Program-made: the position numbers and the translations under genes
Shown: positions 10,549-22,760 of the stretch, piece after piece
How positions within the stretch are numbered: the stretch's first letter is position 1
Layout of the letters: each line of letters starts with the position of its first letter
Source of the DNA: Gautieria morchelliformis
Taxonomy: Eukaryota; Basidiomycota; Agaricomycetes; Gomphales; Gomphaceae
NCBI GenBank assembly: GCA_015179125.1
Contig: WHVA01000202.1
Span: 62,001-126,000 of the forward strand
Direction of reading: 5' to 3'
DNA length: 64,000 nucleotides
The notes under the pieces: generated by a model
Databases searched by the model: none
Told to the model about the DNA's origin: nothing
What the model saw: the letters and a program-made list of their open reading frames with translations, nothing else

Positions 10549-13500
10549 GGAGACACTTCTGAGAAGCTATTGGGTGTTGAGAAGCTTGCTACTGATGGAA
10601 GTAATTGGCCATTGTGGCGAGCCACTCTCATCAGCTATTTCGAGTCCAAAAATCTACTCAAGCATGTAGAAGGGAGAGTCACTCGACCTCCTGATCCTCC
10701 AGTTATGCCCCCAGGCCATATTCTGACAGAAGCTGAGGAAACTCAGATGGATAAGGCTGAGGAGAAGCTGGAGAGATACCTTGCTAGAGAAGGACAAGCC
10801 AAGACCCAAATCATCGTCTCAGTGTCAGAGTCATTAGCTCTAATGCTACAGAAGCAGAAGACAGCAAAAGAGACTTGGGATGCACTGGTCAATGAAATGA
10901 CCAAAAAGCCCAAGATGGTCCTCACCAGCCTGCAGAGACAACTCCGCAGTATGAGATGTCCTGAGGATGGAGACTTGAGAGATCATTTGGACAAGGCCCA
11001 AGACCTATATGCTCGTCTTAATTAGATGGGAGCCAGAGCTTCTGAAGAAGAATTCATGGACATTATCCTTGCGTCACTTCCACCATCCTATGAGGCAGTC
11101 ATGAACGCCCTTACCACTTCGCTTGAAGAATGCGGGATGCCATTAGTCCCTGATAATATTATTAGGGTACTAAAGGCTCAGTATGAGAGGAAGAAAACAC
11201 TCCCGCAAGAAGAGCAGGTGTTTATTGGTTCATCTACTAAGAAGGACCAGAAGGCGCAGAAGGCGCATATATGCACCAACTGCAAAAAGCCTGGACATTC
11301 CATCGAAAATTGCTGGGCTAAGGGAGGTGGTAAAGAAGGTCAAGGACCACGTCAGAAGAAAAAAGCCAAAGGCAAGAAGAAGAAGAAGGGTAAAGCAAAA
11401 GCGAATGTTGCCGAAGAAGAGTCCTCTTCTGAGGAAAGTGGTGATGGGCATCTTGCCTTCACCAATTTTGACGAGTGCTCTAATTTCAATCTGAGCACAT
11501 CCTCAGGAGTTATAGTTATACTCGATACCGGAACGACATCGCATATGACTCCTCACAAAAATTTATTGAGGAACTACTGTCAATTCTCACAACCGAGGAC
11601 TATCCGAGCAGCCAACAAAGGCACTTTTGATGCCTTCGGTTCAGGACTGCTTGTATTATCCAACAAGGTTGGAGATAAAACAGTAGAAGTCACGTTGGAA
11701 GATACATACTATGCTCCAAAAATTGCTGCTACCCTCGTCTCGATCAGTCGGTGCGATGATGCTGGCTACGATATTCGACTCGGTAGCCAGAAATGAACAA
11801 TATCTAACGCTGCTGGAAAGGTATTGATGCAAGCACCGAAGGTCAATGGCTTATATCGACTAGACCTCCAGTCACCAAGTGCTCAAGCCCACATGTGTTT
11901 GTCTGCCATGGAAATTCATCAAAAAATGGGGCACATTTCACAAAAGTCCCTACAACATCTATTAAATCGTGGCATGATATTGGGCATTGAACTGAGCTCC
12001 ACAGGCGATAGAATTGTCTGTGATGCGTGTATTCAGGCCAAGATTGCACGCAAACCTCTTCCTCGAGAACCCAGAGACCGAACATCAAAATTCGGTGACA
12101 GAATTTATTCTGATGTCTGGGGACCTGCAAGACACCTCACAATCGATAAGAAGTCATATTATGTCTCCTTTATCGATGACTACTCAAGAGAATCGGTGAT
12201 CTATCTCATGGTGAACAAATCAGAAGCATTCTCTAAGTACAAGCTCTATGAGGCTTTAATGCTTCGACAGAGAAATGTGCACATCAAGGCACTTGTTTCT
12301 GATCGAGGGGGCGAGTATACGAGCTCTGAATTCGAACAGCATCTAGCCAAACAAGGCACGAAGCATCAGTTGACGGTACACGACACACCAGAGTCTAATG
12401 GTGTTGCCGAACGTCTGAACCGAACTCTCACTGAGAGAACTCGTGCCATGCTGTTAGAATCAAGCCTTCCTAAGATATTATGGGGCTATGCGATACAGCA
12501 TGCCAATTATCTTAGGAATAGGACGCATACAAGAGCTCTACCGGATAAAACGCCCTACGAGATGATTCACCATGAAAAACCGAATCTCAAAGACATTCAC
12601 GCGTGGGGAACTGAAATCTATGTTAAAGTCACTCAGGGAGATAAATTGGCAGCTCGTGCCAAGAGAGCTTGGTGGACAGGAATTTCTGCGCAGAGCCATG
12701 GTCATTATGTTTATTGGCCTGACTCGCCCAAAGTTTCTGTCGAGCGGAACGTTGTGTTTGATTCAGAGATGAAGAAGGGAAAGGTCCCAATCATTTCTAT
12801 TGAGGAATCCAAGCTACCTACGTCTAGAGAAGAGAAGAAGGCCATTCCGGCATCAGTGCCTGTGCCCGGTCGCTTAGTCAGCGAAGAGGCAAAGATCGAA
12901 GAAATTGATGAAAGTGCACCAGAGGAATATCTTGAAAAGCTGCAACCTATTCAGGGAGTTGATGACAGACCTAGAGAAACTGAACCGATAAGGAGAAGCG
13001 AAAGGATCCGTCAACAACAAGTACAGCCGGCCCCATCAGGTCCCGTAACAAGATCTCAAACTCAAAGACAAGCTGGCGCACATATGACTATGCTAGCTTA
13101 CAAGGACGTTGAGGACCATAAAGAAGTTTTATTCGACCAAGAATTATCCTCCGAGATTGATGGCATCAGTAGCTATGAGTGTGCCATCAGTGCGTTTCTA
13201 ACCGACGGTCAAAACAATAACAAGGCACCGGATTTGAGTCAAATTGAACCTAGCAATGCAGACGAAGCTCTGAATAATCCTATATGGAAGAAATCAATGG
13301 ACAAAGAGTATGAGGCCCTAATCGACAAGGGAGTGTGGGAAAGAGCCAAACCACCTCCTGGAGCCAATATTGTCGGTAACAAATGGGTCTACCTTTGGAA
13401 GCGTAATCCAGAAGGGAAACCAATAGTACCTAAATCGAGAATGGTCGCCCAAGGCTTCACACAGAAGTTTGGAGTCGACTATGATGAGACATACTCACCT

Positions 13501-14784
13501 GTTGCTCGGTTATCCTCCCTACAGATCATATGTGCCATTGCTGCTAGGAATGACTGGCCTATTCATCAAATGGACGTGGACTATGCATACCTCAATGCTA
13601 CGTTGCCTGAACCTATTTACATGAAGCAGCCGTATGGATATGAGTTTGAAGACAAGGACGAAGTGCTACTTTTGAAGAAAGCAGTCTATGGCCTCAAACA
13701 ATCTGGAAGAGAATGGTACAAACGTCTAAGTGGTGAATTCCACAAGTTAGGATTCACTACGTCAGCCACAGATGGGGCTGTATTTTATAGACGTGGCGGA
13801 AAGGGGCATGTGATTATTGCAACAGCTGTGGATGACCTTACCATCACAGCTGAGAATCAGTCAGTCCTGGACGAAGTCAAACAGGATCTTGCTCAGGTCT
13901 TCAGTATGAAAGATCTAGGCGAGATTCATTGGCTATTGAATCTCAAAATCGAAAGAGACTGGCAGAAGAAAACTATCGCAATTTCACAACCCGCATATAT
14001 TGAGAAGATCATCAAAAAATTCAACCTCGAAGATGCGAAGACTTATGCTACACCCCTTGATCCAGCCGTTAAATTATCAAAAGACCAGTGTCCTTCTACA
14101 GAAAGAGGCAAGAAAGCCATGTCGAAGTTTCCATACAGGCAAGCCATAGGATCACTGATGTGGGCAGCTGTAGCCACTCGACCTGACATTGCATTTGTGG
14201 TGTCATTGCTTTCGCAATTCCTCGAAAATCCAGGTGGTACACATTGGAATGCAGTCAAACATGTCTTCAAATATTTGAAAGGCACGAAGCATTACAAGCT
14301 CACACTTGGAAGAAATCGAGACGGCTTGATGGGGTATTCAGATGCGGATTGGGGTTCACAGAGTCATAGGCGTTTGTATTCGGCATACTTATTTCAGATT
14401 GATGGAGGCACTGTTTCATGGAGTTGCCAGAAACAGTCGATAGTAGCCCTCTCATCAACTGAAGCCGAATTCGTCGCGCTGACCCATGCGGGCAAAGAGG
14501 CTCTCTGGATGCGCCATTTTATTTCTGAAATATTCCAACCACTGAACAGACCCATCAAAATTTATTCAGACAATCAATCAGCCATTGCCATCACGTATGG
14601 CACTCAACACCACACGAGAACCAAACATTTCGACATCAGATTATATTTCCTTCGAGATATAATCAAAAATCAACAAGCCAAGCTCGTTTATTTGCCAACC
14701 GAACAAATGTTGGCAGATATCCTCACTAAAGGACTTCCTAGTCCTAGAGTGAAGATCCTCAACGAGCAAATCGGAATATATTAA
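10540..14784 (+). pseudogene. Copia 1 gag-pol polyprotein with two in-frame stops
   Basis: One continuous frame of 1414 codons apart from a TAG at 11023-11025 and a TGA at 11794-11796. Domains in order: Gag (residues 1-230); zinc knuckle CTNCKKPGHSIENC near residue 245; aspartic protease with DTG (ILDTGTTSHM) near 329; HHCC pre-integrase domain (MGHISQKSL, CDACIQAK); integrase core (YSDVWG, FIDDYSRES, VSDRGGEYTS, SNGVAERLNRTL); reverse transcriptase (NKWVYLWKRNPEGKP, QMDVDYAYLNATLPEP, catalytic VDD near 1097); RNase H (GYSDADWG, ALSSTEAEFVAL, DNQSAIAI, TRTKHFDIR). Copy 2 has GAG (Glu) and TGC (Cys) at the two stops, so both are point mutations of this copy. Everything after the second stop is open for 986 codons. 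Confidence 0.9.
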
Positions 14785-14786
14785 GC

Positions 14787-14797
14787 TTGAGGGGGCG
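14787..14797 (+). other. Copia 1 polypurine tract
   Basis: TTGAGGGGGCG lies between the gag-pol stop (14782-14784) and the 3' LTR, in the position of the plus-strand primer. Confidence 0.8.
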
Positions 14798-15295
14798 TGT
14801 TGGGTGCATTTATGCTCCTGCACCAAAATCAAGCATAATATATCCAATTTGTTGTGTGGTTTCTCAATTTCTTCTCATATTGTTCTTGTATCATGAATCC
14901 ATTTCTCTGGTTATTTTCGAAATTTTCCACTCACTCCCTATCTCTCCATTTCATCTTGTTATTCCTACTTTCACAAGCGGCTGCACCCAGCGGAGTCTGA
15001 AACGACTTCGACGCGCGAGCTCTTGGGCGCTAAAGGGCCGGGTAGTAGTACATGCGCAGTGAAACAGATTTCCCCCTCTCTCAGTGACAACTAAATTCAC
15101 TGAGAGAGGCAAGTAAATTAGTCTAGTATTCTTTCAATTTATTAACCTAGAAATCCTCTGTAGTGAATTAATTTCTAGGTAGTGTATAATATACTTGCAG
15201 TGACAACTAAATTCACTGAGAGAGTGAATTAATTTCTAGTCTATTCTTTTGAGCAACAAGTCCATACCTACTGCCTATAATTCCTGTCTACTACA
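14798..15295 (+). repeat. Copia 1 3' LTR
   Basis: 498 bp, near-identical to 10039-10534, and even closer to the left LTR of copy 2 (42495-42992) than that LTR is to its own partner. Followed by the duplicated target CTCAC. Confidence 0.95.
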
Positions 15296-15300
15296 CTCAC

Positions 15301-16313
15301 ACCCAGCGCAAGCTGGATGCCCGCCTGAAGCTAAACAGCCTCAAGCATCAGGGTCGTCCCCACGATCTGCCCCACCAACGAAAACGTTGGGCTGGCCTAA
15401 CGATAGGCCCAGTGGCAGCCAAAGCAACACCACATGCTTTGAATGCGGCCAACCTGGCCACAAAAAGGCGGAGTGCCCCCGGCTTAGGTCCAGTATAAGG
15501 ACAGCAGCCGCGAGGCACGACACTGAGGCCGAGGATCCGGAGTTGGATCTCGGTCAAAATTCTCTTCAACAGATTGATGAAGAGGGGGAGGGTGATCCCC
15601 AACCCAACGACACTCGGGATAACGGAGACGCAGCCGCGGAAGAGTGGGACCCCGAGCCGTCCCAATACTATGAATGGGACGAGGAGGTGGAAGACACCAC
15701 CTACAGGTCCAGCGCGATCAGATTTGCGCTGGAAGACAAAACCGCCACGAAGGTCATGGCGGCACGCACGTCGGTCACGCCAGACAAGGCGGCTGAGCCA
15801 GTGTATCACCACCGAAGCAAACACAGGACGCGGCCAACGCGCCCGCGCAGTGAGAACCGTATCCTATCGGGGTACTGGGAAATAAACGGCATAAAAGCCC
15901 ACTGCCTGCTAGATAGCGGCAGCGAAGGGGTACTGCTATCCCCCGAATTCACGCGAGTTACAGGGATGAAGACATTCTCCCTGGAGCAACCAATTGTGCT
16001 GCAGCTAGCCTGCATAGGCAGCCGTTCCACGATCAACTATGGAACGAACACGACCATCAAGTTTGGTCGTGAGACATACGATGAATATTTCGACGTAGCG
16101 AACGTCGAATATTACGACGCGATCTTAGGGACACCGTTCCTAAGGAGGTTCGGCATAACCCTGGACTTCTCGAGCCCAGGGACGATCCGCAAGGGGAACG
16201 AAGTGATCCCCACGGGCAAGGTATTGTTCGACGACGATGGATTGACGAACGAGGACAAGGGGCCACATGTGAACAGGATCACCCAGGCACCAAAGCCTAA
16301 CCTGGCTCATTGA
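15301..16313 (+). pseudogene. Ty3-A gag 3' part and aspartic protease
   Basis: Continues the Gag frame after the copia insertion. A CCHC knuckle (CFECGQPGHKKAEC) at about 15435-15476 is followed by a very acidic linker (EEGEGDPQ, EEWDPEPSQYYEWDEEVED) and a basic stretch (HHRSKHRTRPTRPRS). The retropepsin domain then has an intact active site, LLDSGSEGVLL, with the aspartate at 15912-15914, and ends with EYYDAILGTPFLRRFGI. The frame is open from the insertion to the stop at 16313; only its separation from 5' gag and the upstream stops disable it. Confidence 0.85.
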
Positions 16314-16391
16314 AGCCAGGAGGACGAGTCGCGGGACAACTCGTCCTCGAACTCACCCTACAGCCGTAGGGAGAGGCGCTCTCACCTAACG

Positions 16392-18904
16392 GTGAAAGCG
16401 ATGGGAAAGAGGAAAGCGGGCCCGCGCGCCGCGGGACCTAATAGATGCCAACAGCGCCTAATGGCTTCTAAGCCAACCACCACCATCACCCTCACGGATG
16501 ATGACCTTCCTCGCCTCCGCCAGGAATGGATGGAACGAATCACTGACTTAGTCAGTGGAATTCCATTAGAACTCCCACCACTATGGGAGATCAGCCATGA
16601 GATCAACCTCATTGATCCCAACAAGCACATGCGGTATCGACTACCGAAATGCCCCGAACACTTCCAAGAGGAACTGTTGGCTAAGATAGAACGATACACC
16701 ACTGCAAAGTGGTGGATTCCAGCAGTCACGCAGCAAGCCATGCCCATGCTGTGTGTGCCGAAGAAGAACGGTACATTGCGAACCGTCTTCGATCTGCGCC
16801 AGCAGAACGAGAACACGGTGAAGGACGTCACGCCCTTCCCAGATCAAGATATCATTCGCAGCGACATGGCTCGCTGTCGATATTGAACAAAACTCGATAT
16901 GTCAGAAGCATACGAGCAGATCCGGATCCATCCGGATCACGTAGCAAAGACTGCCTTTGCCACGATCCTTGGCACCTTCAGGAGCCAGGTGATACATATG
17001 GGGGACTGTGACACCCCGTCAACATTCCAACGGCTGATGACAGCCATTTTCCACGACTGCATAGGTCGCTTCGTCCATGTATACATGGACGACATCTTCA
17101 TATTCTCGCTCTCAATACAAGAGCATGAAGAACACCTCTACATTGTCTTTGACAGACTGCGGAGGAATCACCTTTTTCTGAGCAAGAAAAAGGTGGACCT
17201 CTATTCCATCCGAATGGAGTGTCTCCGCCATATTATCGATGGCCGAGGGGTACATGCCGACGAGGACAAGATGCAACGCATCCACGAGTGGCGCAGGCCA
17301 CGGACGTTCAACAACGTCCAGCGTTTCCTCGGGCTGGTACAGTATCTGGCACACTACATGCCAGATGTTAGCGCATATACCACCCCACTATCGGGCTGTG
17401 CGCGTAATAACCGTCCATTCGAATGGACACCACTACTAGACAAATGCTGGCAAAGCATTAAGGCGTTGGCCTGTAAGGCCCCGATCCTGCGTCCAGTAGA
17501 CGCAAGGTGCCCAGAGTCGATCTGGGTGATCACCAACGGATCAAAAGCCGGCATCGGTGCGGTCTACGGCCAAGGTCCTGACTGGAAAACTTGTCGACCT
17601 GCCGGCTTCTTGTCAAAGAAGTTCAGCGTTGCTCAGCAACACTACCGGACTCACGAGCATGAGACGATCGCGGTGCTCGAGGCTCTCATGAAATGGGAGG
17701 AAAAACTGCTGGGGCGAAGGTTCACCCTCATCACAGACCACAAAGGGCTCGAGTACTTCGAGACCCAGAAGAGCCTATCTGACCGCCAGGTCAGATGGTG
17801 GGAGTTTCTCTCCCGGTTCAATTTCAACACCGTTCACGTCGACGGTGTAGAGAACAAGGTAGCGGACTGCCTGTCGTGCTACTACGAGAGCGACACGAGT
17901 GATGACAATCACCCGGACCACGTCTTCATGAACACGGATGCGCGTTTAGACCCGGACGGTGAGTTATTGCCCCCCGATCGGTATATCGAGCTGCGAACAG
18001 CGGCGACAAGACACTCTAAACGCCTCGCTGAGAAGACAGAGGCGAGAGTAATGGAATCCGCCGCGTTAAACGAGGGCTCACCAGAGCCTGTGAACGTCGC
18101 CGCGTCACACGATGACGACGATGACGTCAGAGCCATCGCCGCAGGAAATGACGGCGCGCCCCTGCACCGGATCGTCGAGCAAGGCGTAGACCTGTCTAAG
18201 GTCCTACGAGATGCATACCACAGGGACACCATGTTCACAAAGATCATGGCGCACCCGGACGCGCACCCGAGATTCGGGATCCGAGACGGGCTGATCTGGA
18301 CTAAGAATCAGCTCAAAAGAGACGTCATTGCCATCCCCCGCTCTGTTCTTCAAGGGGGAAGGAAGCTGATCGAAATTATCATCGATCAGGCACATCAGAT
18401 AGTTGGCCACTACGGCCATCTGAAGACTTCGAACTATGTTCGAAGAGCATACTGGTGGCCGGGCATGAGCCCAGACATAGAAGCGTTCTGCACATCGTGC
18501 GCGAGGTGTCAGATGACGAAAACCGGACCACAACGGCCCAAAGGCCTACTACACAGCCTACCCATTCCAGATGGGCCGTGGCAGTCGAATGGCATCGACT
18601 TCATGGGGCCCTGCCCAAATCCAATGAATGTGACTACCTGATGGTAGTCATCGACCGACTAACATTGCTCGTACACCTCGTACCAACCACGACGAGCGTG
18701 TCAGCCAAGGGAGTAGCCTGGCTGTTTCTGAAGGAGGTCATTCGACTCCACGGAGTTCCCGACTCCATCGTCTCGGACAGAGACTCGAAGTTCACGTTGA
18801 TCTTCTGGCGTGAACTACAGCGACTCATGGGGACTAAGCTCCTCATGTCAACTGCCTTCCATCCCCAAACGGATGGAGCCACCGAGCGGGCAAACCGCTC
18901 GATC
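16392..18904 (+). pseudogene. Ty3-A pol: reverse transcriptase, RNase H, integrase 5' part
   Basis: A single frame runs from 16392 to 18641 with one TGA at 16884-16886, inside the palm region (CRY*TKLDMSEAYEQIR). Reverse transcriptase shows YRLPKCPEHF, VPKKNGTLRTVFDLRQQN and the catalytic YMDD at 17082-17093. In RNase H the first catalytic aspartate is replaced by asparagine (WVITNGSKAG, codon 17535-17537), which should kill the activity; the later parts (HEHETIAVLEAL, LITDHKGLEYF) are kept. Integrase follows: HHCC domain (HYGHLKTSNYVRRAYWWPG, CTSCARC), then after a frameshift near 18625 the core (YLMVVIDRLTLLVH, SIVSDRDSKF, AFHPQTDGATERANRS). It is cut at 18904 by a solo LTR. Confidence 0.85.
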
Positions 18905-19635
18905 TGTGGTTTTATACTAGGAATGATATTGAGAATAATTGATTCAATCTCTTGGTTGTGAGATAAATCGAGTGAGATTTTAGAGTAGACAGGAATATCT
19001 GCGCGCACAGTAAGTATGCATGTCTTATGACTTTAGTGTCGACTAGAAATTCTACTACGGAATGAGAGGTGAAACGAGGTGCTATTTCGCTGTTATGTTA
19101 TTGTACATGGGGTCACGTATTTATTAGTTACTAGTGGCGCTTGGCGGTCAAGGGTTTGGTGGTGTGATACTAAAGGGATGATGGAATGGGGCGAGCGGCG
19201 CACATGTAACGATAGGAGAGATGACATGTGCTGTATAGGTTGGGCTTGGAGATGGAGTGTAAAGTAGGATGCGGGGACGGAAGTATGGTGAAGGATAGGG
19301 GGCATAGTCTGGGTATAGGCAGGGTCGGCTCGACGCGTCACATCCCTTGATTGGGTCACGTGACTGATGGAAGGCGCGTGATTCGGGATGGGCTCAGTGG
19401 TCTTGGATAGCGTTTTGGGTGTTGTGAGTCGTGGTAACACGTGATACGTGTCCCTGTGACATCGGGGGATGTGATCGGGTCAGTCTGAGTGGGCATATGA
19501 TGATCCGGTGGTCTCGGGTACTAGTGCCGTGATGCATATATCCTGAGAGAGGGGTTATCAGTGTATTGGTCGTGATATGGGGTTGTGTTTATTGTGGTTA
19601 ATGTGTTAATATTGTATTCTTTAATACTTTCGACA
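18905..19635. mobile_element. Solo LTR inside Ty3-A integrase (731 bp)
   Basis: Begins TGTGGTTTTATACT and ends CTTTCGACA, with the 5-bp target CGATC present at 18900-18904 and 19636-19640. Removing it rejoins integrase codons (..NRSI / GQILRAVV..). No internal element sequence is present, so it is a solo LTR left by LTR-LTR recombination. Family and orientation are unknown; no other copy was recognised in this window. Small open frames inside it have no family resemblance. Confidence 0.85.
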
Positions 19636-20409
19636 CGATCGGCCAGATACTGCGTGCGGTCGTCAGAGATGATCAGAAGGATTGGGCATTGAAATGCCCA
19701 ATGGTTGAGGTCGCCCTCAACAGCAACGTCAGCGTGACCACAGGGTTTGCACCTTTCGAGCTGAACCACAGCTATATGCCGCGGATAGACCTCCCCATAG
19801 CCGTGGACACCCCGTTCAAGGGGTAGCCCGGTTCGCAAATCAGGCAAAATGGAACCTGATGGTGGCACACGATGCAATCATAGAGCATCGAGTGACGCAA
19901 ACGTTTCACGCAAATAAGAAACGTATGGCGAGCGACAGGTACGCGGCCAACGACCGCGTCTACCTCTCGACACAAAACCTAACTCTCCCGAAAGGAAGAG
20001 CCAGAAAACTAGTCCCGCGGTACATCAGACCGTACCGCGTCGTCGAGACTCACAACGACACCTCGACGGTGACCCTCGATCTTCCCGACGAGCTGAAAAG
20101 CCGTCGCATTTCACCGGTCTTCCATTCAAGCCTTGTACGGCGATACGAGGCCAACAACGACGAATTGTTTCCCCGTCGTGAGGCCAAGTCATTTATGACT
20201 TCAGAGCGAATGACAACGAGGAGTGGCTTGTCGACGAGATTATCGCACATCGATGGATAAACTCGACGGACATGGAGCTCCAGGTCCGTTGGACCTTAGG
20301 CGACGTGACATGGGAACCCATGTCGTCCTGCAAGGACCTTGAAGCCCTAGATAGCTATCTAGAGCTTAGGGGGGTGGGCAAGCCACGCGACCTCCCCAGA
20401 CGCCGCTAG
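19636..20409 (+). pseudogene. Ty3-A pol: integrase C-terminus and chromodomain
   Basis: Continuation after the solo LTR: GQILRAVVRDDQKDWALK, TTGFAPFELNHSYMP, then after frame changes the GPY/F-like region (HANKKRMASDRYAANDRVYLST, ARKLVPRYIRPYRVVE, ISPVFHSSLVRRYE) and a chromodomain (EWLVDEIIAHRW, LQVRWTLGDVTWEP, LEALDSYLEL) ending at a TAG at 20407-20409. The chromodomain places A among chromovirus-type Ty3 elements, which target chromatin. At least two frameshifts, near 19826 and 20200. Confidence 0.8.
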
Positions 20410-20529
20410 ACGCGTCTGTCACGTGCAGACCACGTGACGCGCCGGCCACGGCGCAGTTAAATTTTAACCTCAGATCTTTCCGAGGGCGCATCGCTTCTTG
20501 GAAGCAACCACCATCATCTACCCACGAAG

Positions 20530-22479
20530 ATGATGCCCCCCAAAGATGGGATGGACGTTGACCCGTCAACGTCCACAACGCGGACATCGGCCCCGAGACA
20601 AGGGGCCGCAGACATTCTCCGTGCTCCAATAGACCAGGAGCACTGGATGATCGTGGGCTGGGAGGACGCCCTCGCCATCGTCCACCCAGACGATTGCTCA
20701 ACATGCGCGGACTACGCCGCGCACCTTAGGGCCGCGACCGGCACCCGCAAGGTCAAATTGCAGGATGAGGACATGGGCGACGCCGTCGATGCAGCCTGGG
20801 GATGGCTCCCACGGGGCATTGCGCGTGACGCGTGGGAGGAGCCCCTCCGGGACATCCATGACCTTAAAAAGGAGGTCAAGGAGCTGGAACGCATGGTCGA
20901 GGACCGCGACGACACGCTCGCAACCGAGCGCGCAAGGATCAAGGAACTGGAGCAACAGCTGAGCGCAGCCCAGCTCCAGGTTACCCTGGTCCATGCTGCC
21001 TCAAAAAGGCCGCGACATGACCCTGCCACGGACCCAGTGGCCGGGTCATCTTCACCTCGCGCGGCGGTGCCGTTGCCGGCGCGCGCAACATCGGGGCTAG
21101 CGTCCCGATTGTCGGCGCCGACCCCGACGACGACAACAATGGAAGGGCAGAGCGCACCTTCCGACTCTGCGTACGGCGTCCCAGATGGATGGGAGTCCAA
21201 CTCATCCGTCTGGAAGACGTACGACCCTGAATGGGCACAGCGGCTGGCGGAACAGCCAAAGAAAAAGCGCAAGAAATTGCGCAGCTCCTCCCACACCGTC
21301 AATGGGCTAGCCATTGCGAAAGAAAGCGCACTTAGCGCTTACCTAGCGGCATCACCGTCGCACACCATCAACAACCCCGCCCTTCAGCGGCGGGTAGCAC
21401 AGATCGAGGCCCAGTACATCGGGCCTGGCGTGGCCCTGCCTCCACCGGCGGGGACAGTTCACCCTCCCTACCCGGGGGAGGGAGTGATCATACCACTCGG
21501 AGACCCACCGATCTCTGAGACGGACCTCCTCCCACGGCCGGTAGGAAAGGCCCAACAGTGTCGTACTCAATGGTACGACGTCTGCCCGCTCGATGACCCA
21601 CACTTCGTCGAACTCATAGCGTGGGCAAAAGAAACACCACAGCTCGCGCGTAAGCGCGAGATGATCGGCGTATTCAAACGCATCGAGCGCGAACAACGCG
21701 CTCGCAATCCCAAAAGGGATTGTCTCGTGATAGCGGGCGGCACCCCGCACGACATCGCGGCCATCCTGAAGGGTTGGATACACAACCCTGAAGGGATCCC
21801 ATCCGCCATCCGTGACAACGCGGACGGCACCTTCAACCTAGACGACATGGACGTCTGGATGTGGTTGAAGGCCCTCGCGCCCCGGGTCAAAGGGGTCGCA
21901 TCACCGCTCAGGGCGAGGCTACTCGACCTCTTCGGCTCGACAGACCAATGGTCGAGCCTCGTCGACGCCAAGGAAGTGCTGACGCCTCAGAGCACCACCC
22001 TGCGGCTCTCAATCACGGGCCCATTCCCTGTGGAGGGCCAAGCCGGCCCCGACATCCCACTCGCGGAGATCGTGAGATGGTTGGCCCGCTACGCGGGAGT
22101 CACTCGCAAGCGAGTGGCGTGCATTGAACATTATGTTCAATGCAGCATCACTGGCGCGGCATTCAGCGCCGCCGCCCGCTAGGGCCAACAAAAGGTCATC
22201 GAGACCAGCCACATGAGGGCCGCGGTGCCGCAACCCCTCACTCACGCCCAGCTCGACCGAGAGCTGGCGCGCCTCCGGCCCCCTCCTCAAACGGAGGACC
22301 TGGCCGTTGAGGCCATGCTCCGCGAGGACACGGGCCCCAGCACCCAAGCGGAGACCGCTGCTAGTGGTGAGGCCGACCAGCCTCACCCAATCACCACCGA
22401 TGACGTGGAGGTGCCCCCGGAGGAGTCACGTGCTCCTCCGGCCCCGTACGACGACGAGTCATCGTATCGGCCACTCTAG
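20530..22479 (+). CDS. Ty3-A third ORF: coiled-coil, NLS-bearing protein of unknown function
   Basis: A long sense ORF between pol and the 3' LTR. The first 550 codons (20530-22182) are uninterrupted although gag and pol of the same element are broken. A single TAG (22180-22182) separates them from a further in-frame 99 codons. Features: acidic N-terminus with two Asp-Val-Asp-like turns; a heptad-like helix at about residues 115-150 (DLKKEVKELERMVEDRD, ELEQQLSAAQLQ); a Ser/Pro/Ala linker; a strongly basic patch KKKRKK near residue 245, a likely nuclear localisation signal; then a folded-looking tryptophan-bearing half (WYDVCPLDDPHFVELIAWA, MIGVFKRIEREQRARN, MDVWMWLKALAP). No signal peptide or membrane helix, so it is not an Env-type protein. 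Its C-terminus has a second copy at 59798-60048. No known domain recognised. Confidence 0.7.
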
Positions 22480-22534
22480 AGGACTCCCTCATGGACGACC
22501 TCTATGAGTAGTAGTTAACCCCTATAGTTATCTA

Positions 22535-22547
22535 TAGAGGGGGAGGG
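22535..22547 (+). other. Ty3-A polypurine tract
   Basis: The purine run AGAGGGGGAGGG directly precedes the 3' LTR. The same string occurs before the related LTR at 60070. Confidence 0.8.
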
Positions 22548-22760
22548 TGTAAATAACCCATGTATCTACATGTACATTAGTTATTACATAATCCCAGTGG
22601 GCCCCTTAGGGACCCACTGTATAGTTTATGCGTGGGAACCGGCTAGCGGTCCCCATCGCATCTTTCCCTTACACTGTCACTACGTAGCATCAGAATACCA
22701 CACATTGGTCAAGTTCTGTCGTGCTCTTGTGACCTAAGGCTTAAGATAGATATCTTTACA
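22548..22760 (+). repeat. Ty3-A 3' LTR
   Basis: 213 bp, TGTAAATAACCC...ATCTTTACA, the partner of 7768-7982 with about twenty differences by eye. Confidence 0.85.

Larger units (their letters stand above)
10039..15295 (+). mobile_element. Ty1/copia element, copy 1 (5257 bp, nearly intact)
   Basis: Complete LTR retrotransposon: 5' LTR, primer site, one gag-pol frame, polypurine tract, 3' LTR, 5-bp target duplication CTCAC. The LTRs (496 and 498 bp) differ at only about five positions by eye, so insertion was recent compared with its Ty3-A host. A related inverted copy lies at 42495-47732. Confidence 0.95.
7768..22760 (+). mobile_element. Ty3/gypsy element A (about 15 kb with nested insertions)
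   Basis: Bounded by two LTRs of about 214 bp with TGTAAA...TTTACA ends. Order: LTR, gag, zinc knuckle, protease, reverse transcriptase, RNase H, integrase, chromodomain, a long third ORF, polypurine tract, LTR. The gag is split by a complete copia element (10039-15295) and the integrase by a solo LTR (18905-19635); removing both leaves about 9 kb. The LTRs differ at roughly 10 percent of positions by eye, so the copy is old. The five bases outside the LTRs differ (GAAGG at left, CCGCC at right), so no target duplication is seen. The internal sequence is GC-rich compared with its neighbours. Confidence 0.85.

Noticed and set aside
20712-21314. 200-codon minus-strand open frame opposite the Ty3-A third ORF
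   Set aside because: GC-rich shadow of the sense ORF, rich in Ser/Arg, with no recognisable motif.
20530-22182. Third ORF of Ty3-A as an envelope gene
   Set aside because: No signal peptide, membrane helix or glycosylation-rich ectodomain; basic NLS-like patch and coiled coil instead.
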